A stretch of 64,000 bases of DNA from Sphingopyxis sp. BE259 (GCF_031457495.1 NZ_JAVDWM010000001.1:732001-796000); one strand, 5' to 3'. Shown: positions 16,816-24,834, numbered from the stretch's first letter. Program-made: numbers and translations. Notes: generated from the letters alone by a model not told the origin.

Positions 16816-17973
16816 ATGCTCGATCCGCGTTGGTACGACGGTCGGGAACAGGCGCTGGTGAAGCACACGTTCCTCGATACCTATATGCCTGCGCAAATTC
16901 CCAAGATCGTAAGTTGGGCAAACGAATTCACATATGTCGATCTCTTTGCCGGGCCGTGGCAGTCAAAGAGCGGCGACTATTCGGACACATCGTTTGGAAT
17001 TGCCCTTCGCAGGATGACGGAAGCCAAGGCGAAGCAAGCGGAACTCGACCGAAAAGTGACCATGGTGGCTCACCTCGTTGAGAAAGATCCCGGGAATTTT
17101 GCAGAGCTAATCGACGCCGTGAAGCGCTTTCCTGACGTTGAAACACATTGTCACCTGGGTCAGGCCGAGGATCACGCATCCGCAATCGCGACCGCCATTC
17201 CCGCAAGAGCCTTCCGGTTTGTCGTCATAGACCCCAAAGGCGTTCCTGACGTTCGGAAGTTTCAATGCTTGATCTCGCCGGATCGAACGGAAGTTCTCTT
17301 GAATTTCATGTTCCAATTCGCAAACCGCTTTGCGGGATCACAGGATCGGATGCCGACACTCGAAGGATGGCTCGGCGATCTGCAAGAAAATGGCGGTTGG
17401 AGAGCCGAGTTCGCTGAACTGCGCGGATCCGAAAGAGAAGCGGCCATTTCTGAGCGCGCCCGCCAAGCGTTGCGGCGCATGGGGGACTATAAATTCGCGC
17501 CGGCGTTAACCGTCGACGAGACGGCGGTCGATCGGCCCTTGTACAAGCTCATTTACCTGACTCGGCACCCAGCCGGCATCAAGGTGTTCCGTGACGCACA
17601 CCGAAAGTCTCTCGAGACACAAGCGACCTACAAATCGGCGAAAAAGGCGGAGACGCGGAGGGCTGCAAGCGGAATGAACGACATGTTTGCTGGCCAGTCT
17701 GCCATGGAACCGGGCGAGCGAAGCGCTCGCGAAATATCCCAAGGCGAGGCGGCCGCGCGGTCAACGATGCTTCAAATCCTGTCGGAAAGCTCGGACGATT
17801 TGAAATGGAAAGATGTCTGGCCGCGCGTGTTGGATCTTTGCGCGGTTACTTACGGCGCCCTCGGTGACATCGCTAACGACTTAAGGAAGCGCGGGCTAAT
17901 AATTGTCCCTGCGTGGAGCGGCGACGCGTTGAGGCGCCCGAAGGATGATTTCTCTATCAAACTCGCGCCTTAA
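16816..17973 (+). CDS. tcmP: Three-Cys-motif partner protein TcmP
   Basis: The 385-residue protein starts directly after the stop codon of the DUF5131 gene. It matches the TcmP family: an N-terminal KHTFLDTYM region, YVDLFAGPW near residue 44, resembling motif I of Rossmann methyltransferases, then VVIDPKG near residue 135 and a long C-terminal winged-helix-like part ending near DLRKRGLI. The methyltransferase-like fold and the obligatory partnership with the three-Cys protein suggest a joint modification reaction, but no substrate is known. A weak hairpin with a short T-tract follows the stop. Confidence 0.87.
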   Translation: MLDPRWYDGREQALVKHTFLDTYMPAQIPKIVSWANEFTYVDLFAGPWQSKSGDYSDTSFGIALRRMTEAKAKQAELDRKVTMVAHLVEKDPGNFAELIDAVKRFPDVETHCHLGQAEDHASAIATAIPARAFRFVVIDPKGVPDVRKFQCLISPDRTEVLLNFMFQFANRFAGSQDRMPTLEGWLGDLQENGGWRAEFAELRGSEREAAISERARQALRRMGDYKFAPALTVDETAVDRPLYKLIYLTRHPAGIKVFRDAHRKSLETQATYKSAKKAETRRAASGMNDMFAGQSAMEPGERSAREISQGEAAARSTMLQILSESSDDLKWKDVWPRVLDLCAVTYGALGDIANDLRKRGLIIVPAWSGDALRRPKDDFSIKLAP

Positions 17974-17992
17974 GGAGGGGCGTCTCCTTTTC
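17972..17992 (+). terminator. Weak terminator-like hairpin after tcmP
   Basis: AAGGAG and CTCCTT form a six-base stem with a six-base loop, overlapping the tcmP stop codon and followed by a short T run. It marks the right end of the cargo block. Confidence 0.5.
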
Positions 17993-18090
17993 ATCCCAAG
18001 AAACTAGAACTTGTCGGCCTGCAAGCCGCCAGAGCCTGCGGTAGCGCGTAAGTAGTTTCCCGAATCCCAATCCCCGTTTACGGCGATCCA

Positions 18091-18315
18091 ATGGTCAGAA
18101 GTTCAACAATTGCCGAACGGGTCGAGTCTCTTGTCCGCCGAATGGACGGGACGCCTCTCTGCGACGAATGCATCACTGATCGCCTCGACCTTTCTTCGAT
18201 TACGCAGGCTAGCGTCGCGACGAGTACCGTCGGCGGCGTCGGTGGATTCGAACGGCTAAGGGAACCCTGCGGCCTGTGCGGCGAGCCGCGGCACGTCATC
18301 CGTTACAAGAGCTGA
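18091..18315 (+). CDS. Small CxxC/CxxC zinc-ribbon-like protein
   Basis: The 74-residue protein has two cysteine pairs, CDEC (residues ~24-27) and CGLC (~60-63). The spacing could hold one zinc ion, and there is an N-terminal helical segment (AERVESLVRRMDG). Small proteins of this design, with a LCDECI start and a final CxxC before an IR-K/H tail, are scattered near mobile regions. DNA or protein binding is likely. It stands alone after the TcmP pair; no ribosome-binding site of note was found. Function unknown. Confidence 0.6.
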   Translation: MVRSSTIAERVESLVRRMDGTPLCDECITDRLDLSSITQASVATSTVGGVGGFERLREPCGLCGEPRHVIRYKS

Positions 18316-18593
18316 ACTTCGCAAATTTGCTGCGGCGAATTCGATCGCGGCTGAATGGGCGTGCTCTGGCGCCGGCAGGCGGCGCCAGGGGCCGCGCGTT
18401 GTTTTGGGCCGCGCAGCGCACTCGGCTCGGTTTCCTTGCCGGACGGCGGCTGGCCCACAGGCCCGCGCGCACGCCGTCCGGCTGCGGCCTCGCCAAGAGC
18501 GCGTTTGTCTTTGGGCGCTTCGCGCGGTTCTTTGATGCTTTGCGATAGCGACGGGGTTTGAATCGATCGGTCCTCCGCGTTACGGACCCGGCA
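18316..18593 (+). promoter_or_regulatory. GC-rich leader with two strong inverted repeats before the nuclease gene
   Basis: No gene is supported here. A 9-bp perfect inverted repeat with a 5-base loop lies at 18366-18388 (CTGGCGCCG arms). A 10-bp perfect repeat lies at 18438-18447 and 18473-18482 (GCCGGACGGC arms). It is one of several structured leaders in front of the transfer-region accessory genes. Confidence 0.5.
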
Positions 18594-19025
18594 ATGATGA
18601 TCGGCCTGTTCCTGCTCGCCTCGGTCGTTCCGAGCGGCCAATCCTTCGCCTGCACACCCGTCGCGGTCTGGGATGGCGATGGGCCGATCTGGTGCGCGGA
18701 AGGCCCACACATTCGCCTTTCGGGCGTCGCTGCGCGCGAAATGGACGGTAGCTGTATTCCGGAACATCCCTGTCCGGACGCCGATGCGGTCGCGGCGCGC
18801 GATCATCTCGTCGGCTTGCTTGGTGAGCCGCAAGGGCGGAACCGAACCGGCCATATTCTCGTCCGCGGCCCGGCCATGAACTGCCTATCGCGCGGCGGGG
18901 CGGGTGGCACCCGCACCGCCGCCTTCTGCACCTCGCCCCGCTCGGGCGATATCTCCTGCTCCATGGTACGCAGCGGCCTCACCGCGCGCTGGGACAAATA
19001 TTGGGGTACGCATCGCTGCGACTGA
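18594..19025 (+). CDS. Secreted thermonuclease-family (SNase-like) protein
   Basis: From ATG 18594 the 143-residue product starts with a signal peptide (MMIGLFLLASVVPSGQSFAC) and continues with TPVAVWDGDGPIWCAEG, IRLSGVAAREMDG and GGTRTAAFC, the small staphylococcal-nuclease-like fold seen in ICE-encoded members of this family. Six further cysteines suggest disulfides in the periplasm. Glu and Arg of the REMDG stretch correspond to catalytic-type residues. An upstream TTG in the same frame would precede the signal peptide and is disfavoured. It might help open the cell envelope environment or degrade extracellular DNA during transfer; that is inference. No strong ribosome-binding site is seen. 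Confidence 0.75.
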   Translation: MMIGLFLLASVVPSGQSFACTPVAVWDGDGPIWCAEGPHIRLSGVAAREMDGSCIPEHPCPDADAVAARDHLVGLLGEPQGRNRTGHILVRGPAMNCLSRGGAGGTRTAAFCTSPRSGDISCSMVRSGLTARWDKYWGTHRCD

Positions 19026-19281
19026 TCGGACCGGATTCGGCGCGGGGGTCGGGTGGGCCGGCCTTTGCGTGCGGTGCTGGACGTTGGATGGCCCTGGCGG
19101 CGGCCCTTGTCTCCGTTGCTCAAGGCCACCCCTTCCTGTCGCCTTTCTGCGGGCCCGGCTCGCCTCTGGCCGTCAACCCCATGCGGGGTTCGCCCTCGCG
19201 TGCCGCTCGGTGACGGCAGCTCGCGGTCCCTTCTTCTGGCGCCATCGGGGATGTCCCCCGAACAACCGAAGGAGAAAGTCC
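19026..19281 (+). promoter_or_regulatory. Leader of the first DUF736 gene
   Basis: These 256 bases carry no gene. They include a perfect AACCCC/GGGGTT hairpin with a four-base loop at 19175-19190 and a strong Shine-Dalgarno (AAGGAGA) close to the DUF736 start. Confidence 0.4.
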
Positions 19282-19602
19282 ATGCCCACCATCGCCAACC
19301 TCAACGTCAAGCCCGACGGCAGCTTCGAAGGCACGCTTGCCACCCTCAACGTCACCGCGCCGATAGCTATCGTGCCGAACGGTCGCAAGACCAAGGAAAA
19401 CGAACCCGACTATCGTATCATCAGCCGCAAAAATGGCTTCGAGCTCGGTGCCGGCTGGACCCGCACCTCGCAGAACAACGGCGCCGAATATGTGTCGGTG
19501 ACGATGTCGGCCCCCGAATTCGGGACCATCTACGGCAATGTCGCCAACGCCCCCGGCGACGACCCGATGAAGAAGGTCATCATCTGGAACCCGCCGTCCT
19601 GA
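19282..19602 (+). CDS. DUF736 family protein (first copy)
   Basis: The 106-residue protein starts at ATG after AAGGAGA. It has the DUF736 pattern: MPTIANLNVKPDGSFEG, a central PDYRII strand, FELGAGWTRTS and a closing VSVTMSAPEFGTIYGNV. The predicted fold is a small all-beta domain. DUF736 proteins are almost restricted to ICEs and plasmids of proteobacteria and lie near relaxase genes; some are thought to bind single-stranded DNA, but function is not established. This is the most diverged of the three copies in this element. It is followed by two hairpins that would end the transcript. Confidence 0.85.
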   Translation: MPTIANLNVKPDGSFEGTLATLNVTAPIAIVPNGRKTKENEPDYRIISRKNGFELGAGWTRTSQNNGAEYVSVTMSAPEFGTIYGNVANAPGDDPMKKVIIWNPPS

Positions 19603-19610
19603 CGGGCACC

Positions 19611-19683
19611 CCGGCTCCGCCTTAGGGCGGAGCCGGTTGATTGCATCACGTGAAGGCGGTCCTCTGGGCCGCCTTTTCGTTTC
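19611..19683 (+). terminator. Double hairpin terminator after the first DUF736 gene
   Basis: A perfect 11-bp stem (19611-19621 with 19626-19636, loop TTAG) is followed by a second 10-bp stem with one G-U pair (19653-19662 with 19666-19675) and a T-rich tail. The second hairpin has the form of a Rho-independent terminator. Confidence 0.75.
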
Positions 19684-20073
19684 TTGTGCTGACGAGTGTG
19701 GGTTTCCGGGGCCCGGCGCTCGGTTATCCTCCTTTTCGGCGACTGGGCTGTCGCAGACGACGAGGGCCGCACATGTTGCGAACGGCAGAATGTCGACAGA
19801 TCTGCGAAATAAAAGGTCAGCGAGGGGGCCGGGACGCGGCGGCGAATCGGGGGCGGGTGGGGCGTGGGGGCTCTGCCGCATGGGACCGGGCCATACCCGC
19901 TCTCGATTGCCGCTATTCCCTTGGCCGAGGCCAGGCCTCCTTCAATCAACCCGTAAAGGGTCCCTACGCTTCGCTTGGGCCGCGGCTTCGCCGCGATGAT
20001 TGCGGCCTGTCCCCGTCCGGCGGGGCGCCTGTCGAGCGGGAATGGCCCGCTCCAAAGGACAGGAGTTGATCCC
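19684..20073. other. Gene-free stretch with hairpins
   Basis: Reading frames here are GC-driven and resemble nothing. The 3' part has CGCGGC/GCCGCG (about 19981-19995) and GAGCGGG/CCCGCTC (20034-20052) hairpins shortly before the AGGAG of the next small gene. Confidence 0.4.
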
Positions 20074-20238
20074 ATGCCGCTTTCTACCGCCCAATCGCTT
20101 GGATGGAGCCTCGCCCGGACCATGATGACCGTGATCATCCTGATCGAGACCAGCGCCGGATATTCGGTCATGCCGCTCGATGAGTTCGACGGCGACCCCG
20201 AAACGATCGTCAGCGAATATGACCCTTTCAATCGCTAA
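20074..20238 (+). CDS. Small 54-aa protein of the transfer region
   Basis: ATG 20074 stands eight bases after AGGAG. The product has a hydrophobic helix (residues ~8-28, SLGWSLARTMMTVIILIETS) and an acidic tail (LDEFDGDPETIVSEYDPF). It is not recognised as a named family. The ribosome-binding site, codon use and position between DUF736 genes support a real gene. It could be a single-span inner membrane or peripheral protein. Confidence 0.55.
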   Translation: MPLSTAQSLGWSLARTMMTVIILIETSAGYSVMPLDEFDGDPETIVSEYDPFNR

Positions 20239-20361
20239 GCCTCTGGAATTGGTTCCAGATTGGAGCCGGTTCGGGTTCTCCCCCGAGCCGGCTTCTGCTA
20301 TGTTTTTCATACAGATTGCGCTGTGGTGGTGGTGGTGGGCGCGTCCGACAGGAGGACGTTC

Positions 20362-20793
20362 ATGACCCTGATGCTGATCCTTGGCGCGGTTGCCGCATTC
20401 TATTGCCTGCTGCTGCTCTTTCGCTGCGCGACCTACGCGCTACCAATCTTCGCCGGGCTTGGCTTGGCCTTCACACTTCGGGACCAGGGTTTCGACTGGA
20501 TGGTCATTTTGGCGGCGGGATTGCTGGCGGGTGTCTCCGTCCATACCCTCGGCCGGCACCTGGCGCGGGGCTCGGCTCCGCTTGCCGTCAGGCTTGGCGT
20601 CATCCTGATTTTCGTGGGCGCCGCCGCTGCTGCTGGCTACCAGGCTGGGGCCGCACTCGCGATGCTGGTCGACCTCGATCCCTGGACGCAGCGTGGCATT
20701 TCCATTCTGACCGCCTTAGCCACCGGCTACTCCGGTTGGCGCAATCTCCTGTCGCCGGGGGGCGCGCTCGACCGACCCGCGCTGCACAGTTAG
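20362..20793 (+). CDS. Small integral membrane protein, unknown function
   Basis: ATG 20362 lies seven bases after AGGAGG. The 143-residue product has about four membrane segments: residues ~2-20, ~25-45, ~50-65 and ~80-105. There is a small charged loop after the second and a short polar C-terminus. No family is recognised. It lies between two DUF736-type genes of the conjugation module on the same strand. Confidence 0.6.
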   Translation: MTLMLILGAVAAFYCLLLLFRCATYALPIFAGLGLAFTLRDQGFDWMVILAAGLLAGVSVHTLGRHLARGSAPLAVRLGVILIFVGAAAAAGYQAGAALAMLVDLDPWTQRGISILTALATGYSGWRNLLSPGGALDRPALHS

Positions 20794-21103
20794 GCGTTCA
20801 CCCGCCTCTCATTCTTCTTCGCTTCCCGGTCGATCGCCACCGCATCCGTCCGCCGATCCGCAACATTACGGCCTCTCGACATGCGCCATCTGTCAGCGCG
20901 CCGCTTCGCTGGTCCGGCTTGGTGCAACCGCGCCGCTCGACTTTCTTCCCCCGGCGTGCCGCCATTCCTCGCGAAACAAGAAAGACGAACGGCGCGGTCC
21001 TCCGCTGCGCTGCGGGCCTGCGGCTGCACCGCCGGTCCCCCGCTGACGACCGATGCGCATCGAGGCCGCGATGGTGCGGCCCGAGCCAAGGAAGGAATGC
21101 GAC
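20794..21103 (+). promoter_or_regulatory. Structured leader of the second DUF736 gene
   Basis: This 310-base stretch has no gene. It contains a long inverted repeat: arm 20927-20947 pairs with 20978-20998 at 19 of 21 positions, around a 30-base loop. The loop begins with a CC-rich block and ends with TCGCGAAACAA (20969-20979), exactly as in the leader at 3342-3405, although the stem sequences differ. Conserved loop plus different but still complementary stems points to a structure that is selected. Confidence 0.6.
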
Positions 21104-21418
21104 ATGGCCAAGATCGGCACGTTCAAGAAAGTCTCCGGAGAATTTCGGGGTCACATCACCACTCTCTCGGTGCAGGCGAAATCGGTTCGCATCGCGCCCG
21201 AAAAAGACCCCAGCGGCAATGCTCCCAGCCACCGTGTTTTCGTTGGAGACGTCGAAGTCGGCGCAGCCTGGGAAAAGCAGACGCAGGACAAGCGCCCCTA
21301 TCTTTCGGTCAAGCTCGACGATCCGAGCTTCACCGCCCCGATCTTCGCGCAGCTGTTCGCGGGCGAAGGCGATGAGCACGACCTGGTCTGGAGCCGCCAG
21401 ACCCGCCGCGGCGACTGA
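21104..21418 (+). CDS. DUF736 family protein (second copy)
   Basis: The 104-residue protein starts at ATG (MAKIGTFKKVSG) after AAGGA. It has the usual DUF736 order: GEFRGHITTLSVQ, then SHRVFVGDVEVGAAW, a YLSVKLDDPSF strand and a C-terminal HDLVWSR. It is the closest of the three copies to the family consensus. It probably works with DNA processing or transfer. A DUF6499/DUF2285 gene follows after 124 bases. Confidence 0.87.
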   Translation: MAKIGTFKKVSGEFRGHITTLSVQAKSVRIAPEKDPSGNAPSHRVFVGDVEVGAAWEKQTQDKRPYLSVKLDDPSFTAPIFAQLFAGEGDEHDLVWSRQTRRGD

Positions 21419-21542
21419 GCCGCAGGGACCCGCCCGGCAGGCGCCGGGCGGGATACCCATTACTGGGGATGGATATCCCCGCGCCTTGGAATTGGCGCGA
21501 TCCCGAATTTCGCCAACTCTTCGGCCTCTACCGGAGGCTGTT

Positions 21543-22320
21543 ATGGCGGTTGAGAAGACGGCAAAGAATGTGGGGCCGCTGCTCCTCGACTTTCCCGGCT
21601 ACGCTCAGGAGTTTCTGCGCCGCAGTCCGGACTATCGCCGTGACTATCGAAGCGTGATGTCGGATCGCAAGGCCGATCCGGCGTCGCAGGAGGGCATGGC
21701 CCGGCGATGGGGCCTCTGCTTTCCCGGTCGATCCGCATGCTCCGGCGCTCGATGCACCGGCTTTCTGGGACGCGGAGGTCTGTCCCTATGTCGTGATCCT
21801 CGACGCTGCACCGGCGACCTTTGCCGCTGAACTGCGTTTCGATCCGGCTCGCTGGACGCATCGCCTTGGCTTCCGGACCGCGCCTGACGGTGGTCACTAT
21901 ATATTGGGCGACGGCCGCATCATGCACCGGATCTGGCTGCGCTGCGATCCGGCGTGTGTTCCCCTTTCCGCGCTGATCGCGTTCGATGCGATGACCGAGA
22001 CGCGCCTTCAGACCGTCTCCGATCTCGAACGATGGCTCCGCGGAAGAGCTTCCGCATCAACGGTGTCTCGGCCCACATCCTACCAGTCGCAGCGCCTCGA
22101 TTTGTTGCTGTCGATTCTCGATCTTCGCGGCGAACGGGACGTGACCAACCATGAGGTCGCTTGCCGGCACATCTATCCGCGCCTGGATTTGGGCCGCGGC
22201 GCGGCCTGGAAAGCTTCTCCAGAGCGCCGCCGCACCCAGCGTCTGATCCGCGAAGCCGAGGCGCTCGCGGCAGGCGGGTACCGCGCGCTGCTGGCAGGCC
22301 GGGCGGGGCGACAAAAATAG
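21543..22320 (+). pseudogene. DUF6499-DUF2285 transcriptional-regulator-like gene with a +1 frameshift
   Basis: The N-terminal frame from ATG 21543 encodes the DUF6499 part (FPGYAQEFLRRSPDYRRDYR, then ARRWGLCFP). The following sequence continues the protein only in the next frame: from 21727 it reads VDPHAPALDAPAFWDAEVCP and leads without a stop into the DUF2285 domain ending at 22320. One extra G around 21726, in CCCGGTC, accounts for the shift. Without it the product would be about 258 residues, the normal size. Left uncorrected, translation runs to a stop at 21830. Either the gene is inactive, the base is a sequencing error, or a CCC-G slip site restores the frame. Confidence 0.8.
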
Positions 22321-22422
22321 CAGCGCAATTCAGCCGCTCCCCCGCGCGCGCGCTTTCGCGCCACCACGCGACATCGCCCGCCGGCCCGCGATTTCCGGTC
22401 CGGCCGCTGGAAGGAGCCACCC

Positions 22423-22665
22423 ATGACCACCGGTCACCCGCCGCGTTTTCTGACGACCCCCGATGCCGCAAAGCGGGTCGGCCTCTCGCACCGGACGCTG
22501 GAGAAGCATCGCTGCTATGGAACCGGACCCGCCTATCGCAAGCTCGGCGGCCGCGTCGTTTATGCGATCGACGAACTCGATGCCTGGGTCGAACTTGGCC
22601 GGCGTTCGTCGACGTCCGATCCCGGCACCGGAACCGTGCACCCGGCGCGGCAGGTGCAGCGCTGA
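22423..22665 (+). CDS. Excisionase/AlpA-like helix-turn-helix protein
   Basis: The 80-residue protein has a MerR/AlpA-type wing-HTH: RFLTTPDAAKRVGLSHRTLEKHR followed by PAYRKLGGRVVYAIDELDAWV, the standard HTH_17 pattern. Such small proteins act as excision or directionality factors, or as regulators of transfer genes, in ICEs. It starts after GAAGGAG and its stop overlaps the DUF2840 start by one base. The tail (residues 60-80) is probably disordered. Confidence 0.87.
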   Translation: MTTGHPPRFLTTPDAAKRVGLSHRTLEKHRCYGTGPAYRKLGGRVVYAIDELDAWVELGRRSSTSDPGTGTVHPARQVQR

Positions 22666-23210
22666 TGCGATGCGTCGATTTTGAGCAGGCGCTGAGTGCG
22701 CCGTTGATCGCAAGGCAGGGCGCCGGCGCACAATCGTCGCCGCAGGACGCCGCGTTCACCGAGGTCGAAATGACCTGGATCGAGGGACGACACGAGCAGT
22801 GGATCCGCTTCGGCCGCATCGCAGCCGAGCGCATCTTGAGCCGCGCCAAGCGCGTCGCGGCGTTCCGGCCCGGCGCCGTCTTTGCTTACGTGCGCTGGAC
22901 GTCGAACGACTTCGGGACGATCCATTCGACCATCGCGATTGCCGCGGCGGTTGTGCCTGGCGAAGCTTATGCAACGCTGCCGTTCGTCCATCCCGGCGCG
23001 GATATCCTCGCGCGGATCGACGGCTGGCCGAAAGTGCAACAGGCGCTTGAGGCGATCGACGCGGTCGAAGCGACCGGCATCGATGCCTGCGATGCGGCGC
23101 CCGATCATTGGCGCCATGTCGGCAGCCGGATTTCGGCGGGGCTGCCATTCCGGCCATATTCCCGTGACCGCCATACGGCATGGCTGCGCCGCCGGGCGGT
23201 CGAGTTATGA
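22665..23210 (+). CDS. DUF2840 domain protein
   Basis: The 181-residue protein starts at the ATG that overlaps the excisionase-like stop. Family landmarks are VEMTWIEGRHEQWIRFG (residues ~35-50), FAYVRWTSNDFGT, GEAYATLPFVHPGADILARIDGWPK and PDHWRHVGSR. DUF2840 genes sit in front of traF in this ICE type and are presumed to help transfer; no enzymatic motif is visible. The first ~35 residues are variable in the family. Its stop overlaps the traF start (ATGA). Confidence 0.85.
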   Translation: MRCVDFEQALSAPLIARQGAGAQSSPQDAAFTEVEMTWIEGRHEQWIRFGRIAAERILSRAKRVAAFRPGAVFAYVRWTSNDFGTIHSTIAIAAAVVPGEAYATLPFVHPGADILARIDGWPKVQQALEAIDAVEATGIDACDAAPDHWRHVGSRISAGLPFRPYSRDRHTAWLRRRAVEL

Positions 23211-23794
23211 GCCGCCGGGCACTTCGCGCCACGGCGGCGGCCGCGGCGATCTTCAGCACATCGTTCGTCGCGGTTGCGTGGCTCAAGCCCGCGCCGCGCT
23301 TCCTCTGGAATGTGAGCGCCAGCGCTCCGACCGGCCTCTATTGGGTCGATGTGGGCGCGCCGCCGCGGCTCGGCGACCTTGTCGCCATCGCCCCGCCGTC
23401 CGCACTCGGGACATTCCTTGCGCAGCGCGGATATTTGCCGCGCGACGTGCCGCTGCTGAAGCGGGTCGCGGGCCTTCCCGGTGCGCTCGTCTGCCGTTCC
23501 GGCGTCTTCGTCACAGTGAACGGCGTGGCGGTCGCCCGCGCGCTGGCGCGCGATCGGGCGAACCGCCAGCTCCCCGTCTGGACGGGTTGCCGGATCGTCG
23601 GCCGCGGCGAACTCTTTCTCGTCAATGCGGCGCGCGACAGTCTCGACGGCCGCTATTTCGGGGCGATGCCGGCAGCTGGTCTGCTCGGCACCGCGCACCC
23701 GATCCTCACCCGCTCGCATCCGACGGCGGCGCTTCGCTGGGGCTCCGCCGAACCCGACCACCCGCCATCACGCAGCAAGGAGACGTCATCATGA
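23207..23794 (+). CDS. traF: TraF-type S26 serine peptidase of the conjugation system
   Basis: The 195-residue protein has an N-terminal membrane segment (residues ~8-28), then the S26 box SASAPTGLYWVD with the nucleophilic Ser, and LLKRVAGLPG with the catalytic Lys near residue 87. Conserved GRYFG follows near residue 155. TraF peptidases of the IncP type process the pilin TrbC, including its cyclisation. A trbC gene is present at 32.8 kb, so a functional pair is likely. It is embedded in a run of overlapping genes (DUF2840-traF-DUF736). Confidence 0.87.
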   Translation: MSRRALRATAAAAAIFSTSFVAVAWLKPAPRFLWNVSASAPTGLYWVDVGAPPRLGDLVAIAPPSALGTFLAQRGYLPRDVPLLKRVAGLPGALVCRSGVFVTVNGVAVARALARDRANRQLPVWTGCRIVGRGELFLVNAARDSLDGRYFGAMPAAGLLGTAHPILTRSHPTAALRWGSAEPDHPPSRSKETSS

Positions 23795-24123
23795 TCATCG
23801 GGACAATGCGCCGGAATACGACGGGAGGATATTCCGGCTCGATCAAGACGCTCGCGTTCGACGCGCAAATCGAGCTCGCACCGGCAGCCTATTCTGAAAA
23901 AGAGAATGCGCCAGGTTGGCGCTTACTGATCGGAGATCCCGCACTCGGTGCGGAGATCGGGGCCGGTTGGGATCGCACGGGTCCGCGCGGTTTATATATT
24001 GCGCTGCAGATCGACGACCCGAGCCTTGCTGCGCCGTTGCGCGCAAATCTGGTTCGCCTGGGCCCAGACGACGGCGATTTGTCTATTCTCTGTTCGCGCC
24101 CCGAACCGCAGGCCGGGAACTGA
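23791..24123 (+). CDS. DUF736 family protein (third copy)
   Basis: The 110-residue protein overlaps the traF stop in ATGA and has AAGGAG within traF as ribosome-binding site. It shows the pattern GTMRRNTTGGYSGSIKTL, PGWRLLIGDPALGAEIGAGW and LYIALQIDDPSL. It differs strongly from the other two copies, so these are old paralogues rather than recent duplicates. Its place between the pilin peptidase and the transglycosylase ties it to transfer. Confidence 0.85.
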   Translation: MIIGTMRRNTTGGYSGSIKTLAFDAQIELAPAAYSEKENAPGWRLLIGDPALGAEIGAGWDRTGPRGLYIALQIDDPSLAAPLRANLVRLGPDDGDLSILCSRPEPQAGN

Positions 24124-24126
24124 GCC

Positions 24127-24834
24127 ATGGGGCTGCTGCTGCGCTTCGTGGGTGGGTTCGCGCTTCGCGTCAGCGTGCCTTGCGGCGCGTTTCTTGCGTC
24201 ATTCGCGATGCCTCTGGCTTGCCCGCCCGCTGCCGCGGCGGTGCAACCGGCGCGCCATCCTCATGCCGCACCGGTCGCCGAAGCCGCACAGCGCTTCGGC
24301 ATTCCGGAGCTTTGGATCTGGCGCGTGATGCACGCCGAAAGCCGCGGCAAGGTTGGTGCGGTTTCGCACGCCGGGGCGATGGGGCTGATGCAGATCATGC
24401 CCGGAACCTGGGCGTCGCTGACCGCGCGCCATCGGCTCGGGGCGGATCCGTTCGACCCGCGCGCCAATATCCTCGCCGGTGCAGCCTATCTGCGCGCGAT
24501 GTGGGACCGCTATGGCGACGTTCAGTTGATGCTCGCGGCGTACAACGCGGGGCCGGGCCGCGCCGATGCCTTCGCATCGGGGCGCCGCGGTCTGCCCGCT
24601 GAGACGATCGCCTATGTCGCCAAGATCGCACCCGAATTGCATGTATCAGGCAGCGCCGCAACTGCTCCGTCGATGCTGTCGCCCGCGCCGGGATGGCGCG
24701 ATGCGGCGCTCTTCGCTGAGCGAAATTTGCCGTCTGACGACGCACAACCTGCAAGCCCGTCGGGAACGGCTGCGCCTGCCCGGGCTGCAGGTGCTTCCAT
24801 TTTCATTCCCTTGTCCGATGGCCGTGACCGGTGA
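24127..24834 (+). CDS. Lytic transglycosylase of the conjugation system (VirB1-like)
   Basis: The 235-residue protein begins with a signal peptide (residues ~1-38). A SLT domain follows: AAQRFGIPELWIWRVMHAESRGKVGAVSHAGAMGLMQ-type sequence, with catalytic Glu in AESRG, GAMGLMQIMPGTW, and the closing AYNAGPGR. It would cut peptidoglycan locally to let the mating apparatus through. The C-terminal ~60 residues are Ala/Pro-rich and probably flexible. It starts two codons after the third DUF736 gene. Confidence 0.88.
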   Translation: MGLLLRFVGGFALRVSVPCGAFLASFAMPLACPPAAAAVQPARHPHAAPVAEAAQRFGIPELWIWRVMHAESRGKVGAVSHAGAMGLMQIMPGTWASLTARHRLGADPFDPRANILAGAAYLRAMWDRYGDVQLMLAAYNAGPGRADAFASGRRGLPAETIAYVAKIAPELHVSGSAATAPSMLSPAPGWRDAALFAERNLPSDDAQPASPSGTAAPARAAGASIFIPLSDGRDR

